A DNA stretch of 64,000 nt from Anagrus nilaparvatae (lineage: Eukaryota > Arthropoda > Insecta > Hymenoptera > Mymaridae). The first letter of the stretch is position 1. Each line of letters opens with the position of its first letter. The position numbers and the translations under genes were made by a program. The notes beneath the pieces are model-generated. The model saw nothing but the letters and a program-made list of their open reading frames with translations. It searched no databases and was not told the DNA's origin. Location: positions 25,902 to 89,901 of the forward strand of contig JAKSXM010000079.1 of the NCBI GenBank assembly GCA_022575985.1, in the 5' to 3' direction. Below are positions 37,503 to 50,485 of this stretch, one piece after another.

Positions 37503-38429
37503 TAATTTTTTGCTTAAATTTAAATCCAATATGCTTGTAAATCTCCCTGTAACTTCAACTTATTTTACGATATTGTCTTCGATTCCCCCGGGCTCTACTT
37601 GTTATCGAAAAACGAGCATTAATTTTATTCTTACACGATTTACAAGTACAGAATATTTATGTATACAATTTTAAATAAAATGTAATTGAAATAAAATAAT
37701 ATTTATTTTTGACTAAATAAAAAAATCAAAAAGATTATTCAATACATGATAAAAATTCAATTAAAAACAAAATTGGATTTTATTGAGAATTGAAAATTTT
37801 TAGGTCAAAATTGTAAATAATCAATATTTATAATCTTTTTGATTTTCGAATATTAATAATTAATATTAGTTAAATCTAAAAAATTTAGTTAATAAAATTT
37901 TATATTAAAATAAATAAATATTAATATCTTAAATAATAATTATCTCTAAATATTTTATATATATTAATCTAAAATAGACTGTTTTTCTATACACCTAGAA
38001 AAATTAATTAACATTTTTTAATCTAAAAATAAACAACGCATAGAATATATTATTAGGTACCTAAAAGAAACCACCATTTTTTAAAAATACATTTTCAGCT
38101 ACTCAAATAAAAAAATTTTTTTTATTTTATTCTAAAAATAAAATATTTAATTTAATTATGATTCACATAATTTTGTTTATTATTTATATTAATTAATGCT
38201 AGCTTATTGTAGTGTTACCTAGATATAATAAAATCTAAAAATAGATTGACGTAAAAATAACAATTTTGGTATGTCAAAAGATAAAATAATTATATAATTA
38301 AACTAATTTATATGCTATCACACATGGACACGCACACATACGTACACAATTTCTATGTAAGCATAATATTTAAATACACATTTACAAAAAATAAATTAAA
38401 TTAAAAATTATTAACAAAAATGAATTTTC

Positions 38430-39800
38430 ATTATAATTTCAAGGAGTGGTTTATTATTGTTTTGTTCCAAAATGGTAACATAGTTTACTAAAAAAAGTAC
38501 TGTCATAGTCTAAAAGTTTGACAATTATTAAACAAAGTTTACAATTTTTGACTTCCACTATATTTTTATTGGATTTTTTTCTATCAGAGCATTACACCAT
38601 TTTTTTTTAAATAATGCTCAAAATTCTGTTTCGAGACTTCTTTATAACAGTTATTAAGCTAAATAGAAAAATGAGAATTAACAAACAAAAGTAATTTACC
38701 GATTTTTTAAAAATTATTTATATAAATTTTGATAAAACGTAGTAGTCAAGATACTAACCATGTTAAAAGCATCTAAAAATTTTAAGTTCAGTAAATGGAT
38801 GGATCATTCGTACTTGTGAGCACTAAAAAAATTGTTAATGGTTTAGAAAATACGAATTTTTGAAAAATATTATTTATTGATTCGAATCAAATTTTTAAAA
38901 TTCAAAATCGTGAACTAAACATTGTAGTTTTCTAAATTCCTCGATATTTTAGGCCATTTCAACCATTTTATTGTAGATTCACAAGCTTTCTTTGGTTAGC
39001 TCAAAATCACGATCAAGGACTCCGAAACCTGTGCATCTTTAAAATGATTGAAATAGTTTTAAGTAATAGTTATACAAAATTTGAGGTTAGAAATTCAGAA
39101 CTTCGGTTCTTCCATTCATTTTAAATTTCATTTTAAAGTTCAAAAAGTTGATTTTAAAATCATGCTTGAAAACTTTATAGGGAAAACCAAAACTTGACCT
39201 AATCAGCAATAAGTTTCATAAACTTGTATTTTCTCAATTTTTTAGCTTATTTTAAACAAAATATCGTTGTTTATATTCAAAACTGGCCATTGCAAATTGA
39301 ATGAAACCTTCAAAATCAGTTATAGTATTTAAAAAAACGTAGGATTTGTTAACATGGATTTATTTTATTCTATTGTAAATTTTTTGATGCATTTAAAATT
39401 TCTGATATATTGACAATTTAAAAAAAAAATGAGGTCTAAAATTATTAAATGCCTTCTTATTCCTTTTTTTGGATTTGTCTTGTACAATGATCGTGATTTA
39501 ACTAATATTTTTAAATATGTTTCAATAAATTCAGAAATAGTATTTTAAAATAAATTCAGACAGTTTGATCGCAAATTTACCAAATCTGCTTCCTATGAAT
39601 AAGGGAGTAATTGTAGGAAAATTAATTTTAAGTCCAATTTTTTTAATTATTCCCTAATTTTTTGAAATGCAGAATTTTTATTATAAAAAAAATAGTAGTT
39701 TTTTTTCACATCTTTTTTACCTTTTAATTTTACCTGAAACAAATAATAGTCAATTTTTTTCCAAATATTCGTATCTTATTAACCACTCCTTGAAAATTAT
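38430..39800. mobile_element. Probable TIR element of about 1.4 kb
   Basis: ATAATTTCAAGGAGTGGTTT at the left (about 38433) is mirrored by AACCACTCCTTGAAAATTAT at the right (ending about 39800). Inside, only AT-rich sequence without clear coding is seen. The short inverted repeat of about 18 nt is the only support. Confidence 0.45.
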
Positions 39801-40426
39801 TTTAAAATTTATTTTCAAATAAAAATTTATAATTTAATTTATTTACACACACAGCTATATGAAAAAGTATTAGTTTGAAAAATTGTATTTTTCTTATCTT
39901 AATTAATACTTTCTAGACATGAAAAGATCAATTTGTGGTACTTAATTAAATCTGTTCAGCATTTTTTGCACGCAGTATTTGTATTTCTATGAATAAATAA
40001 ATATATATTATCTATTATTTTTCTTCGTTAAATTTTCTATAGTAAAAAAACTGAATTTTAATGCTCTTATGATTTTAAAAGCAGTGCCTTAAAAAATAAG
40101 ATAAATTATAAATTTGGATTGGAGTATAATGACTGCAATCATCAATTTTCCGTAGAAAGCAATTAGTGTCAGGATTCTTAACTTTCTAATAGCACAGTTT
40201 TTAAAAGGAATTTTTTACTTGCACGTACGCAAAATGTGCATGGAACATGTTTACGAAACATATTTACTTTATAAGCCCGGATAATTGTAAGTTCCTAAAC
40301 CCGAATTATTTTAAGTCCTTGAATCAAATTTATTCTGTAACCCATTTGAACCTCCTTCAATTTTCGGGCTTTCTGTACTATCTCTAAGGCTCAAATTCCA
40401 CATAGTAAACTGCGATTGGGGACATT

Positions 40427-41143
40427 ATAGTAGCGGAGCCCATACGATGTAGGGTGATTTTTTGACTAACCAAAGATAATTGCAAATGCACCGAACTACT
40501 TATGTAAGGATGCCCACTGAGTCATATGTTAAGAGCCTTTGCGTACCTAAATAGCCTAGGCCGAGCTAGGCTGGTTAGCTGAAAATCACCTAGGTGAAAA
40601 TTTTACTAACCGGATGAAAATTTAGGATATCCTTAAATACACCCCCCAGAAGCTAATTCCAAATCGGTTTGTAAAAAAACCGGTGCTGCCCTGAACGGGG
40701 TGGGGTTAAAAAATTTTTGACCCAAGGTGAAAAAATTGTAACCACAAAGGACTTTGGCTAATGAATGTACATGCCAAATGTAGCATATGTGCCAAATTGT
40801 ACCTTTGGGAAATGGTGCATTGCCTAGTTACAAGGGTTAAAAGTTTGGGTCAAAAATTTTTTAAACCGCCCCCGTTCAGGTCAGCACCGGTTTTTTTACA
40901 AACCGATTTGGAATTAGCTTCTGAGGGGTGTATTTAAGGATATCCTAAATTTTCATCCGGTTAGTAAAATTTTCACCTAGGTGATTTTCAGCTAACCAGC
41001 CTAGCTCGGCCTAGGCTATTTAGGTACGCAAAGGCTCTTAACATATGACTCAGTGGGCATCCTTACATAAGTAGTCTGGTCCATTTGCAATTATCTTTGG
41101 TTAGTCAAAAAATCACCCTACATCGTATGGGCTCCGCTACTAT
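40427..41143. mobile_element. 717-nt palindromic element
   Basis: Starts ATAGTAGCGGAGCCCATACG and ends CGTATGGGCTCCGCTACTAT. Arms of about 290 nt are almost identical inverted copies (GCCTAGGCCGAGCTAGGC, GGTGAAAATTTTACTAACCG and GAAGCTAATTCCAAATCGG are shared), around a spacer of about 130 nt. GC is higher than the surroundings. No coding sequence; a very young-looking fold-back element or MITE. Confidence 0.85.
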
Positions 41144-42487
41144 TATTTTTGTACAGCCAGGATCATATACAATTTCTTTTTGTCGTAATTGCAAGAAAAA
41201 AAAATTTTATACACAAATAACAAAATAGAATAAGAACTAATCGTTAATAAAATTCCTTATTTAAATTGTTACACCTCAAAAATAATTACAAAATAAAAAA
41301 AAATCTAATAAAAGAAAAAATCCATTTACTTTATATCTCCCAATAATCATGAAACTTTACAGTTTAAAATTCTCTTGGGAAAATTTTTCATATTGGATCT
41401 TTTAAGAGTTTTATTTATTTATTTATTTCTAACCACTTTTATTCAACCTACGAGAATAAGAAAATGTTTAGCTTTTGTAGTAAACATAATCGGTTTCTTA
41501 AGATCTCTCTTAAGTGTAATTAAACAAGAAAAGATAACGTAGAAGAATGATTGGCATTACAATGTCTAAAGGGACACCTGCTGTTATCAGATTTAATTTG
41601 TTTAATGGTTTTCGTTCTGTACTATTTACAAAATTAAGTTAATCTTTCTTTATCTTTTTTTTTTCAAGTATTTTAATTAAGGATTAAGTAAAATTATTTA
41701 GAATTATGATTTTTTCATCAATTTTTTAAATAAATATTATTATGAAATTGACTAAAAGTTTGAAAATAAAGTTTGAAATTGTCTAAGTAAAAAATTTAAA
41801 AAAGTTATACTAACGTTGAATAAACATGAGCATAAAAATGCAGAGAAAAAAGTTTTTTAAGTTTATAAAAGGATTGCGTTTTATAATTAGATTAATCAAA
41901 CTTGTATAAAACATTAAACTTATTCAGTTAAGACTTTTTCAGAGTTTCTTATATTTGTTTGTAGTAAATATATATCAGATGATTTAAGAATCTAAATTAG
42001 TTGGATTAAAAAAGCTGGCAAAAATTTTGTAATATAATAAATTCATGATCGTTTTAGAATTTAAAGTAATGGAACTTATTTTGTTTTTTTAAGCATGAGT
42101 ATAAAAATTTGAAGTTAATTTTTTTAGGAGAATGTATGATATTTGGATCCCTAAATTTGGGTCTTTGCGTTTTAGCTATTAACTAATTTTTCATTAATAA
42201 TTGCTCCATGTATTAAAGAAGTTTTTCCGTCTTAGTAAAAGTTCTAAAGGATCTTGTTCCACTGTTTGTACAAGTAAAATACTTAATGTTTTAATTCGTA
42301 AATTTGTCTTGTTAATTAATATCAAACAAGTTCGAAAAAGTTTAAAAGTTTGTGATGCTTTTAGTTAATAAGAAAATTTTAAAGAATCATAAAAAAAGAT
42401 TTTTTAGGGGGTGGGATTAATTGGTATTTGGTATAGACTAATTTTGATTCAGGAAATTATCATGAATTTATAATTTAAAGTAATGTA

Positions 42488-42883
42488 CACTGTAAAAAGT
42501 AACTTTCTTATATCAATTAACAAAAAAATTAGAACATTTTCGAAAATTTAGTAAATTTTAGAAAAAATTTGTAAAAAATTGAAAAAAATTGTAAGTTTAC
42601 TAAATTTAGTATAATAACAAAAAATTCGAGTATTCTCGATTTTTTTTGTGAATTCGCAAGAAAAATTGATAATTTACAATTTTTTTTTCGAAAATTTACA
42701 AAAAATAGTTGTAAATTTTCGAAAAATAGTTGTGAATTTACAACTTTTTTCGTAAAATCACAAAAAAAAATCGAGAATACTTGAATTTTTTGTTAATATA
42801 CCAAATTTAGTAAATTTACGATTTTTATCGAATATTTACAAAATTAAAGAAAGAAAATCTAAGAAAGTTACTTTTTTACAGTG
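42488..42883. mobile_element. TA-flanked TIR element, family B, copy 2
   Basis: 396 nt from CACTGTAAAAAGTAACTTTC to GAAAGTTACTTTTTTACAGTG-type end, flanked by TA. The internal mirrored segments (TTTACTAAATTTAGTA, GAGTATTCTCGATTTTTTTT) match copy 1 at 13108. Confidence 0.85.
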
Positions 42884-43699
42884 TAGCTTAAAATGGTTAA
42901 AACTGTTACAAGTCATCATATCTACAATTGATTTTCAAGCCCATCGGTATAATTTTTAAAAAATTATAAAATGCACATAAAAAATACAAAATAATAGTCA
43001 AAACAGAGCAAACTATGGTAAAAAAATTAGCATATTACATAAATATTAATAAAAAATCAAATAACGAAAAAAATTCATAAAATTATTTGCATGTATGATA
43101 TATATAGAAATAATAAATTTTAAATGATTGCATTTTATCGATTATTTATTTGACCTATAACAATATAAACTTGTAGGTATAGAAACTAAAATGAAAATAA
43201 TTTAACTACAGTAATAGTATGGTAGTATAGATGAAGAGAGGAATGAAATAGATATAACGAGCTATCAAAATATATACAAAATTGTATATTATACTAAATA
43301 ATAATAAAATCTATTGAAATAATCGTGATGGTTTTGGTAGACAACGTATGTCAAAATGATAATAATAAATTCAATTGGGTATATGTAATATAATGAATTT
43401 TTAGGATTTTATGTTTTTCGTAATATCAACATTTTTATTATATTTTACAAATACCGATCATTATTTTTTAAATTTACCATTAATTGGAAAAATTTATTAA
43501 TACAGATCAATTTTTTTTAAGTGCTCAAATTTATGTAAAACAGGAAGTACAAATTAAGTTTTGTAATTTGATGATTGAAATAATAACGTGACGGTAACAA
43601 TACCATGGTTGTCTAGGTAACCAAATGGTATTACTAAAGTATTTCAAAAAAAATATATATTCCAGGAACGTGTGGTAACCCACAATGTCGGGTACTCTA

Positions 43700-44423
43700 G
43701 CTAAAAATTGGGGTGCCTATTATTTTACAAAATGGCCAATTTTAAAACTGCTGCCAAAATTGAAATTAAAAAAAATGGATTTCATACATCTTAAAAATTT
43801 TGTACAAGCTCCAAGTTTTAAAAAATTTTTTACTCGTATTTTTTGTCTTAGTTGTAGCTCTACAAAGATATTGATATAATATGAAATTTATTTTATAAAC
43901 CTCAATTTGAGACTAAATTATATATAATCTTATTAAAAAATAATTAAAAAGATATGGGTGAGGCCAGATATGAGTAAAGAATTTTTTGAAACTTGGATCT
44001 TGCACAAGATTTTTGAGACCTATAAAATCAATTTTTTTTTTTTCAATTGCAATTTTAGCAGCAATTTTAAAATTGGTCATTTTTGGTCAAAAGTGAGTTT
44101 TTGCATTAGTTACATTAACGGTGTTATAGTCAGCGACGAAAAATTGAGGTTTATAGAGTTTGGAAAAAGAATACTTTCAACAAAAAAAATTAAACCAACC
44201 GGAAGTATTTTGTTTGATTAGCAAGATGGCTGTGTTATTTGAAAGATTTTCTTAGAGCCCTATTTAATAAAATTGAGTACTGTATTTTTGGGCCTGGGAG
44301 GCCCATTGGAATAGAAGAGGATAATTTTTCGGATAATTGGGATAATTTTTCAATACATTATCTAGTGTATATTTAAAACTATAGATTGCGATTTGGCGTC
44401 CCAAATGATGTGACCTCCCCTTG
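43700..44423. mobile_element. Fold-back element, CAAGGGGAG family, copy C, left end lost
   Basis: The right end is TGTGACCTCCCCTTG and the right arm has the family segments GGTCATTTTTGGTCAAAAG and GGGCCTGGGAGGCCCATTGG. The left arm begins abruptly at about 43700 with AAAATGGCCAATTTTAAAAC and CTGCTGCCAAAATTG, so the outer left part is missing. Open frames at 43685-44221 are products of this repeat, not genes. Confidence 0.6.
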
Positions 44424-45144
44424 TAAGTCAAAGATACCTTAATCAGGATTTTTGACAATGTAGGCAAAAATACGAAAAGGTTCCAAGCACGTATAGTTCA
44501 TACTTGCACAAACTAAATATAAATTTTATACTTTCCCAATGATTTGATTCTAAGTACTGCGTGTTGAAAATGTCACATTAATCCAGATTTAATTACAATA
44601 TTTAATTTTATTACAAATCCATTGTTAAATTTAATTATATAGTATGCTGTAAAATCGTATAGCATTTAAAAATGATTTTTTCTTGAAATTAGTTAAATTT
44701 TCAATATCAAAAGTTGTGGTAATTATAAAATTTTAGCGTGGTTAATGAACGCGATAAAATCCTCTTATTAATTAATTTTGTAAAAGTTTGATCTTTTCAT
44801 GTAGCAGATTTTTGCTTAAACTAGTATTACTAATTTTAAAGTATAATTATTTTCTAGCTTTTTATCATTTTTTAAATAATAATATTATTAATAATACTTG
44901 CAAATCCCAAAAGAAATATTATCTTTAACAGCTTAGATTTTGTTAGATTTAATTTTGCTAAAATAAAATTTTATTTTTGCTATAAAAACTAGCTATACTT
45001 TTTTTATTATTATAAACGTAGCTTATTTTATCCTCAGACTATATTAGCAAATTAAATGAGATGAAAGTCTCTTTTATTGATTCTTGTTATTTTAAGAAAA
45101 TATGTGGATTGATCAAGGTAATTTCAATTAGTTAAAGATATATA

Positions 45145-46736
45145 TGTTAGCGTGAAATTATATAATTCGGTGTTATATATAATCCCTAGTGGTTATATAT
45201 AATCACAATCGTGAGCCGTGAGTTTAAATAAGAAAGTAAAATAAAGTTGAATTATTTACTTTCCCTAGGGTTCATATATAATCACAGGTAGGCACCCGTG
45301 AATTTAAATAATTCAATTTTCAAGGCCGTGAAAGTAAATAATATAATCTGAATTATTTAATTTAGTTATTTAACATTATTTTGAATAAAAGTATCGACGC
45401 TCAAAATTTTTATTTATTATTTTTAAATTTGTAAACAAATAGATAGGTTTATACATTGTTTTGATTTTAAATTATATAATTATAATATTGTATAGTTTTG
45501 AATAAATATAAAAGTTTAGTTTATCTTTGGACGCTGGCAAAGAAATTTTAATTTGTAAATTTTAATTTGTTTAATTATTTACGTGTGTTAAAAAATATGA
45601 ATATGAATAAGGAAAATGTTGAATTTAGTGACGAAAAGAAAAAAGTTTTCAAGCAACGATTTGATGATAAAATAAATGAATTATATAATAATGATAGAAA
45701 AAATAGTTATTTTTTAACAAAAATAAAAATTAATGAACTAATTGAAAAAATAAAACGTTGTAAATTTGTTGGCTACAAAAAGCATCCAAATGACTATTAT
45801 TTACTTCAGCATTATGACGTTCTGAATGTGAATGGCATTGAAAAATTAATATTGCCTATTTCTGAAAAAAATCAAAGTATAAAGTATTATTGTTCAGCAG
45901 AAGAACTTTTTGATACATTATTTCAAATACATAAAAATATTGGTCATGGTGGACGCGATCGCATGTATAAAGAGATAAAAAGACAATATAAAAATATAAC
46001 TTTTGATCACATACGAATATTCTTAAGCTATTGTGAAGTTTGTCAACAAAAAAAGGGGTGCGCAAGAAAAGGAGTTGTCGTTAATCCAATTCTTTCTCCA
46101 CACATGAACTCTAGATGTCAAGTTGATTTAATAGATTTCCAATCACAACCAGATGGTGAATACAGGTTTATATTTGTTTATCAAGATCACTTGACAAAAT
46201 TTGTAATCCTGCGTCCTTTAGAAAGAAAAACTGCGGAACTTGTAGCTGAAGAGGTAAATAATAATTTTTTTTTTTAACATTTTAAAATGCTTGTTATAGC
46301 TATAATTTAAAATTCTTTTTTTTTAATTATTTCAGCTACACGATGTCTTTTCAATCTTGGGTTCTCCTTGTATTTTACAAAGTGATTCTGGAAAAGAGTT
46401 CCGAAATAAGACAGTAAAGTCATTAACGCGCGAATCAAGACATAGAAAATATGATTGTAGCATGGATTTAACTCATTTTTTATTTTATTTACATTCACTG
46501 TGATGCATGTGTACGGGAATTTGAATAATTAATTTTATTTTATACATCCACGGGTAAGTCCCCGTGAATTTATATAATTCGATAGAATGGTACGGGATTA
46601 TATATAATCACTAGGGAATGTATATAATTTAGAATGATTTATTTTGAATTATTCACATCCACTAAAAGCTATCGGGGTTATATATAACCACTAGGGATTA
46701 TATATAATCCCGGAATTATATACTTTCACGCTAACA
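45145..46736 (+). mobile_element. Ginger-like DNA transposon, internally deleted
   Basis: 1592 nt with ends TGTTAGCGTGAAATTATATA and the inverse TATATACTTTCACGCTAACA, and TATA on both sides. The terminus TGTTA fits the TGTNR terminus reported for Ginger transposons, which also make short target duplications. Subterminal stretches such as TTATATATAATCAC and CCGTGAATTTA repeat at both ends in inverted orientation. It encodes a truncated integrase-type transposase (45567-46503). Length is far below that of complete Ginger elements, so it is probably not self-mobilising. Confidence 0.75.
45567..46503 (+). CDS. Truncated integrase-like (Ginger) transposase, two exons
   Basis: The first exon ends at GAG, 46251-46253, before a GTAAATA donor; the second starts at 46336 after TTATTTCAG, runs in frame and stops at 46503. 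The N-terminus is Lys-rich. The middle has an H2C2 integrase zinc-binding motif, HKNIGHGGRDRMYKEIK followed by CEVCQQKKG, then an integrase core beginning with SRCQVDLIDFQ (first catalytic Asp) and ILRPLERKTAELVAEE. Exon 2 gives LHDVFSILGSPCILQSDSGK, with the second Asp, and then loses similarity, so the third acidic residue and C-terminal region are gone. It resembles KRBA2/GIN-type integrase transposases of insects. Without the intron the frame would end at 46277. Confidence 0.75.
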
Positions 46737-47816
46737 TATACAAAATTTCCTAAACAAGTAATACTAAAAAAAGTTACTAAATTATCAGGTAACATTTATA
46801 TTATTTTAGCCTGTTTTAAGTAAGCATTAGCCTGACAGTTAAAGTTAAAGTTAAGGTTAAAAAAAATTTCTTCGATTGTTGATTCCTAGTTGAAATCAGT
46901 TGCCAATTAGTAAAAAAATGAGATTCAAAAAATTTTAGTTCATTTAACAACTTCTAAAAGTATTAAAAACAAATAAACAGGATATTATGGAGCGAAGTTT
47001 TTGTCCCATGAAGCCCATATAATTATTGGAGGTAATACTTAGGAGTAATTAAATGAGCTATAATGTTAAATACAAGAATACTTAAACTGACGCAAATATA
47101 ATTAAACATAAAAAAAGTTAGAAAGAATTTTTTTTATGTTTAGTAGCCTCGCCCGGTAACTAAGACAAAAAATACCCTGCCAACTAGCTGGCACTAAGGT
47201 TCCTCAAACAATGAGCTAAATACTTCAATATGTCACAGATATCACCGATTACAACCATGAAATCATACACTCATTTCTATTAACTTTTAAAAGTTAAAAG
47301 AAAATTTATGAATTGAATTCAACTACTAAATCTATTTTTTTTAAATAAAATTTAACGTAATTCATTGGATAATAATTATTCAAGATAGTACTTTCATGGA
47401 ATTAAATGTGGTATTACACCCAAAAAAAGAAAAAATATTGCAATTTTTTTAATTTTGAGAAAAAATTTTCGAAAATATTCGGTATCAGATCCAAAAAATG
47501 ACTATAAACAAACTTTCTAAAACTAGTACTTTCATAGAAATAAATTAGACGTAAAGAAAAAAAAATTTTGTGTTTTTTGTATTTTTTCGTGAAAAAAATT
47601 TTGGGAAAAAAATTTTCAAAAAATTAAGTGTCAGATTCGAGATAGAGAGTAAAAACCATACTTTCAAATATAAGTACTTTCGTGGAAATAAATGAGGTAT
47701 TACATCCAAATTAAAAAAAAAAAAGTACCTCGAGCTTTTTTGGTGAAAAAATTTTTGAAAAAAAAATTAGGTCTTAACTCCATAATGTTTGTGAAATATC
47801 AGCGATTACATACGTA

Positions 47817-47820
<4 letters not shown>

Positions 47821-47850
<30 letters not shown>
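47821..47850. repeat. (CA)15 microsatellite
   Basis: Uninterrupted CA dinucleotides, preceded by TACGTACGTA. Likely length-polymorphic. Confidence 0.95.
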
Positions 47851-47854
<4 letters not shown>

Positions 47855-47968
47855 GACTTTTTTTAAAAACCGGTTTTTTAGTTTCCTGAGGTCTCAAAAC
47901 GTGCTTATATGCCAAAAAATCAAAAAAAAATTTTGACCGATTACAATGGTTCCTCTATGAGGAACCAA

Positions 47969-48076
47969 TATCTATTTGTTCAACAAGGGAAAAAAATAGG
48001 ATTTGGTTTTCAAAGCTGTTATATGCACGAGTGAGGGTAGCAAAAGATTGCAGACAGCATTGAAAGTAAAATTTCC
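47969..48076. repeat. Dispersed 108-nt repeat, copy 2
   Basis: Same stretch as 29972-30079, with TATCTATTTGTTCAACAAGG, AAAATAGGATTTGGTTTTCA and GACAGC. Sequence before 47969 (GGTTCCTCTATGAGGAACCA) is a perfect small palindrome that the first copy lacks. Confidence 0.75.
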
Positions 48077-48904
48077 AACATTTTTTATTAAAAGCTCAAA
48101 AGGATCACTCGAAAATAAGAAATTAGATTTTTTTGCAGCGTGTAATTAAAAATTTTTATTTTAACATGGAACACATTCATTGAAGTACTTAGATATAGTC
48201 TCTAAAACAGAGGTGGGGAAGGGTAAAATATTTTTATACCACACAAACTTCGTTTGTTTTAGGTTCTAAAATAATTTTTTTTAAATTATATATAAATATT
48301 ATTTTATATTACTGTTAAATAATAAAATATTGTATTTATATAATTATTTGCTAAAAAATTAAGTATAAGAGTCTCGAGGCACTTTTAAAGTTAGTTATTT
48401 ACTTACACATTTAAAGTTACACGTAGACGATTGAAGACGATTTCAGGTCAAAGGGTTAAATGATTTGGGATATAAGTTAAAACTATTATAGGTCAACATA
48501 CCCCATGCTCGTTTGTTGTGTTAGCACACGTACTAGATTCTTTTTTAGTTTTGTGAAGTTTTTAAATAATTAATAGTAGCTACTAAAAAATAAAACCTGT
48601 CCGCTGGAATTCTGGTTATTTGTAGCATCTGCAACTCTGTAAGTGGTAACCAGATTTTTATTTCAGAGCAAAGTGTAATTTTGCTTGGTAGTCGAAAATC
48701 CAAGTAACTTTTTTATTAATTGTCAAGCTTACTATCATATGTTATTTAACTCTACAGAAAGATAATCAAAATCATTTGAATGCTTTACAAAAAGTTCCTG
48801 AATGAACTAAAGAAAATAATTGACACCTATAATTTTTATGTTTAAAATAGCTTACAATGAAAGACCGCTACCTTTTTTTTTGTTCTTTTGAAATTATAAC
48901 TTTA

Positions 48905-50087
48905 AGGATTGTTATTAAATAGGTCTTTTAGTAATTTTCAATAAAATGCTGCAACCTCGCATGTTAGCCGAAACAATTCTGTTCATCCTATTTTTTTGGT
49001 GTATCATCTTTCAATCCTCGTAAACCGCAATTTTTTATCGCTAAATCTCTCATCGCTATAGCCAATTAATTAAATTGCCATTTTTGGCCCAAAATTGTAA
49101 TTTTTGGTAAATCTTACAGGTTTTAAAAATTTTCTACAAGCTTCAAAATTCTAAAAATTGTTTCTGAAATATCGCTTTTCAAAGATTATGATAAAGTTGA
49201 CCTTTTTTAAAAATCTTGAAGTTGGAACTCTGGATTATTATTATACCTAAACAAAAAATTAAAAAGCGACGAGTAAAGAATTTTTAGAAACTTGAAACTT
49301 GCAGAAAATTTTTGATTTCTATAAAACACATTTTGATAAAAAATTACAATTTTAGTAACAATTTAAAATTTTGTAATTTTGGGCCAAAAATGGCTTTTTG
49401 GTTAATTGGCTATGGTGATGAGAAAATTATTGATAAAAAATTTTGGCCTATGGGGCTTGAAAGGTGATATTTTCACAACAAAAAAATGAGACCAACCAGA
49501 AGTATTTTTTTTTATTAACTTGCGAGGATAACCCTACCCTGTAAAAAGTAACTTTCTTAGATTTACAAAAAAAAATTGACTTTTTTCGAAATATTAGTAG
49601 ATTTTCAAAAAATTTTGTTAATATTCGATAAAAATCGTAAATTTACTAAATTTAGTATGCTCTCGAAAAATTCGAGAATTCTCGATTTTTTTTTTGTGAA
49701 TTTACGAAAAAGTTGTAAATTCACAACTATTTTTCGTAAATTTACTACTATTTTTTGAAAATTTTCGAAAAAAAATTGTTAATTATCAATTTTTCTTGCG
49801 AATTCACAAAAAAAAATCGAGAATACTCGAATTTTTTGTCAATATATTAAATTTAGTAAATATACGATTTTTTTCGAATATTTACAAATTTTTTCGAAAA
49901 TTTACTAATTTTTCGAAAATGTTGTAATTTTTTTGTTAATATAAGAAAGTTACTTTTTACAGTGTATCTAATAACAATGAGCCCTGTGTTTCTAAACCCA
50001 AAAGCCTATTATAACACATTATTTTTCTATAGACACATTTCACTTAAAAAATTAATTTTATTTTTCAAAGATAACAGTCTCCTCTTG
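48905..50087. mobile_element. Fold-back element, CAAGGGGAG family, copy D, split by a family B element
   Basis: The left part has AGTAATTTTCAATAAAATGC and CTGCAACCTCGCATG, mirrored on the right by GCGAGGATAACCCTA near 49521. The mirror breaks at 49538 and resumes after 49964 with AACAATGAGCCCTGTGTTTC, reaching the family end CAGTCTCCTCTTG at 50087. A family B element fills the gap. Left terminus not found. Confidence 0.6.
49538..49964. mobile_element. TA-flanked TIR element, family B, copy 3, nested
   Basis: About 427 nt from CCCTGTAAAAAGTAACTTTC to GAAAGTTACTTTTTACAGTG, flanked by TA. Interior segments match copies 1 and 2, including TTTACTAAATTTAGTATG and ATTCGAGAATTCTCGATT. It was inserted into fold-back copy D, hence it moved later than that element. 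Confidence 0.85.
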
Positions 50088-50257
50088 TTAGTAAAATTAA
50101 TTTTTGAACTGAGGGCTGTAAAACAATAGAAAATACAAATACTAAATATAAAACTACACTATCAGGTTGCTCTATTTGAATTTCGCTTGAAATTTCATGC
50201 AAATTACATTGAACTGATAAAAAATTCCTGTTAGAATTCTGTTTGGCATTTCAAGCA

Positions 50258-50485
50258 CACGGAGAAAAATAACTGTTAAAAATAACCAAAATTGCTGGTT
50301 ATGTTTACATTATAAAGTTTTGTTATTTTTTGTTCAAATATTTTGTAAATATAACCATGTTTATAGTTAGAATTACAATATTCTGACTTCATATTTGTAA
50401 AATTTACAAATTTTTTTTGTAATTAAAACTAACCCCGTTTTACTAAAATTAACCTTGTAAAATATACAAAATATTTTTCTCCGTG
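50258..50485. mobile_element. 228-nt TIR element
   Basis: Starts CACGGAGAAAAATAACTG and ends AAAATATTTTTCTCCGTG; the 13-nt terminal inverted repeat is perfect. The interior contains TGGTTATGTTTACATTA and mirrored AACTAACCCCG-type pieces. No coding sequence. Confidence 0.65.

Noticed and set aside
37408..37674. 88-codon frame
   Set aside because: Its first part is the TTGGTTGAA repeat array and the rest has no support.
43685..44221. Two plus-strand frames of 64 and 87 codons
   Set aside because: They lie fully in the mirrored arms of a fold-back element that is non-coding in its other copies.
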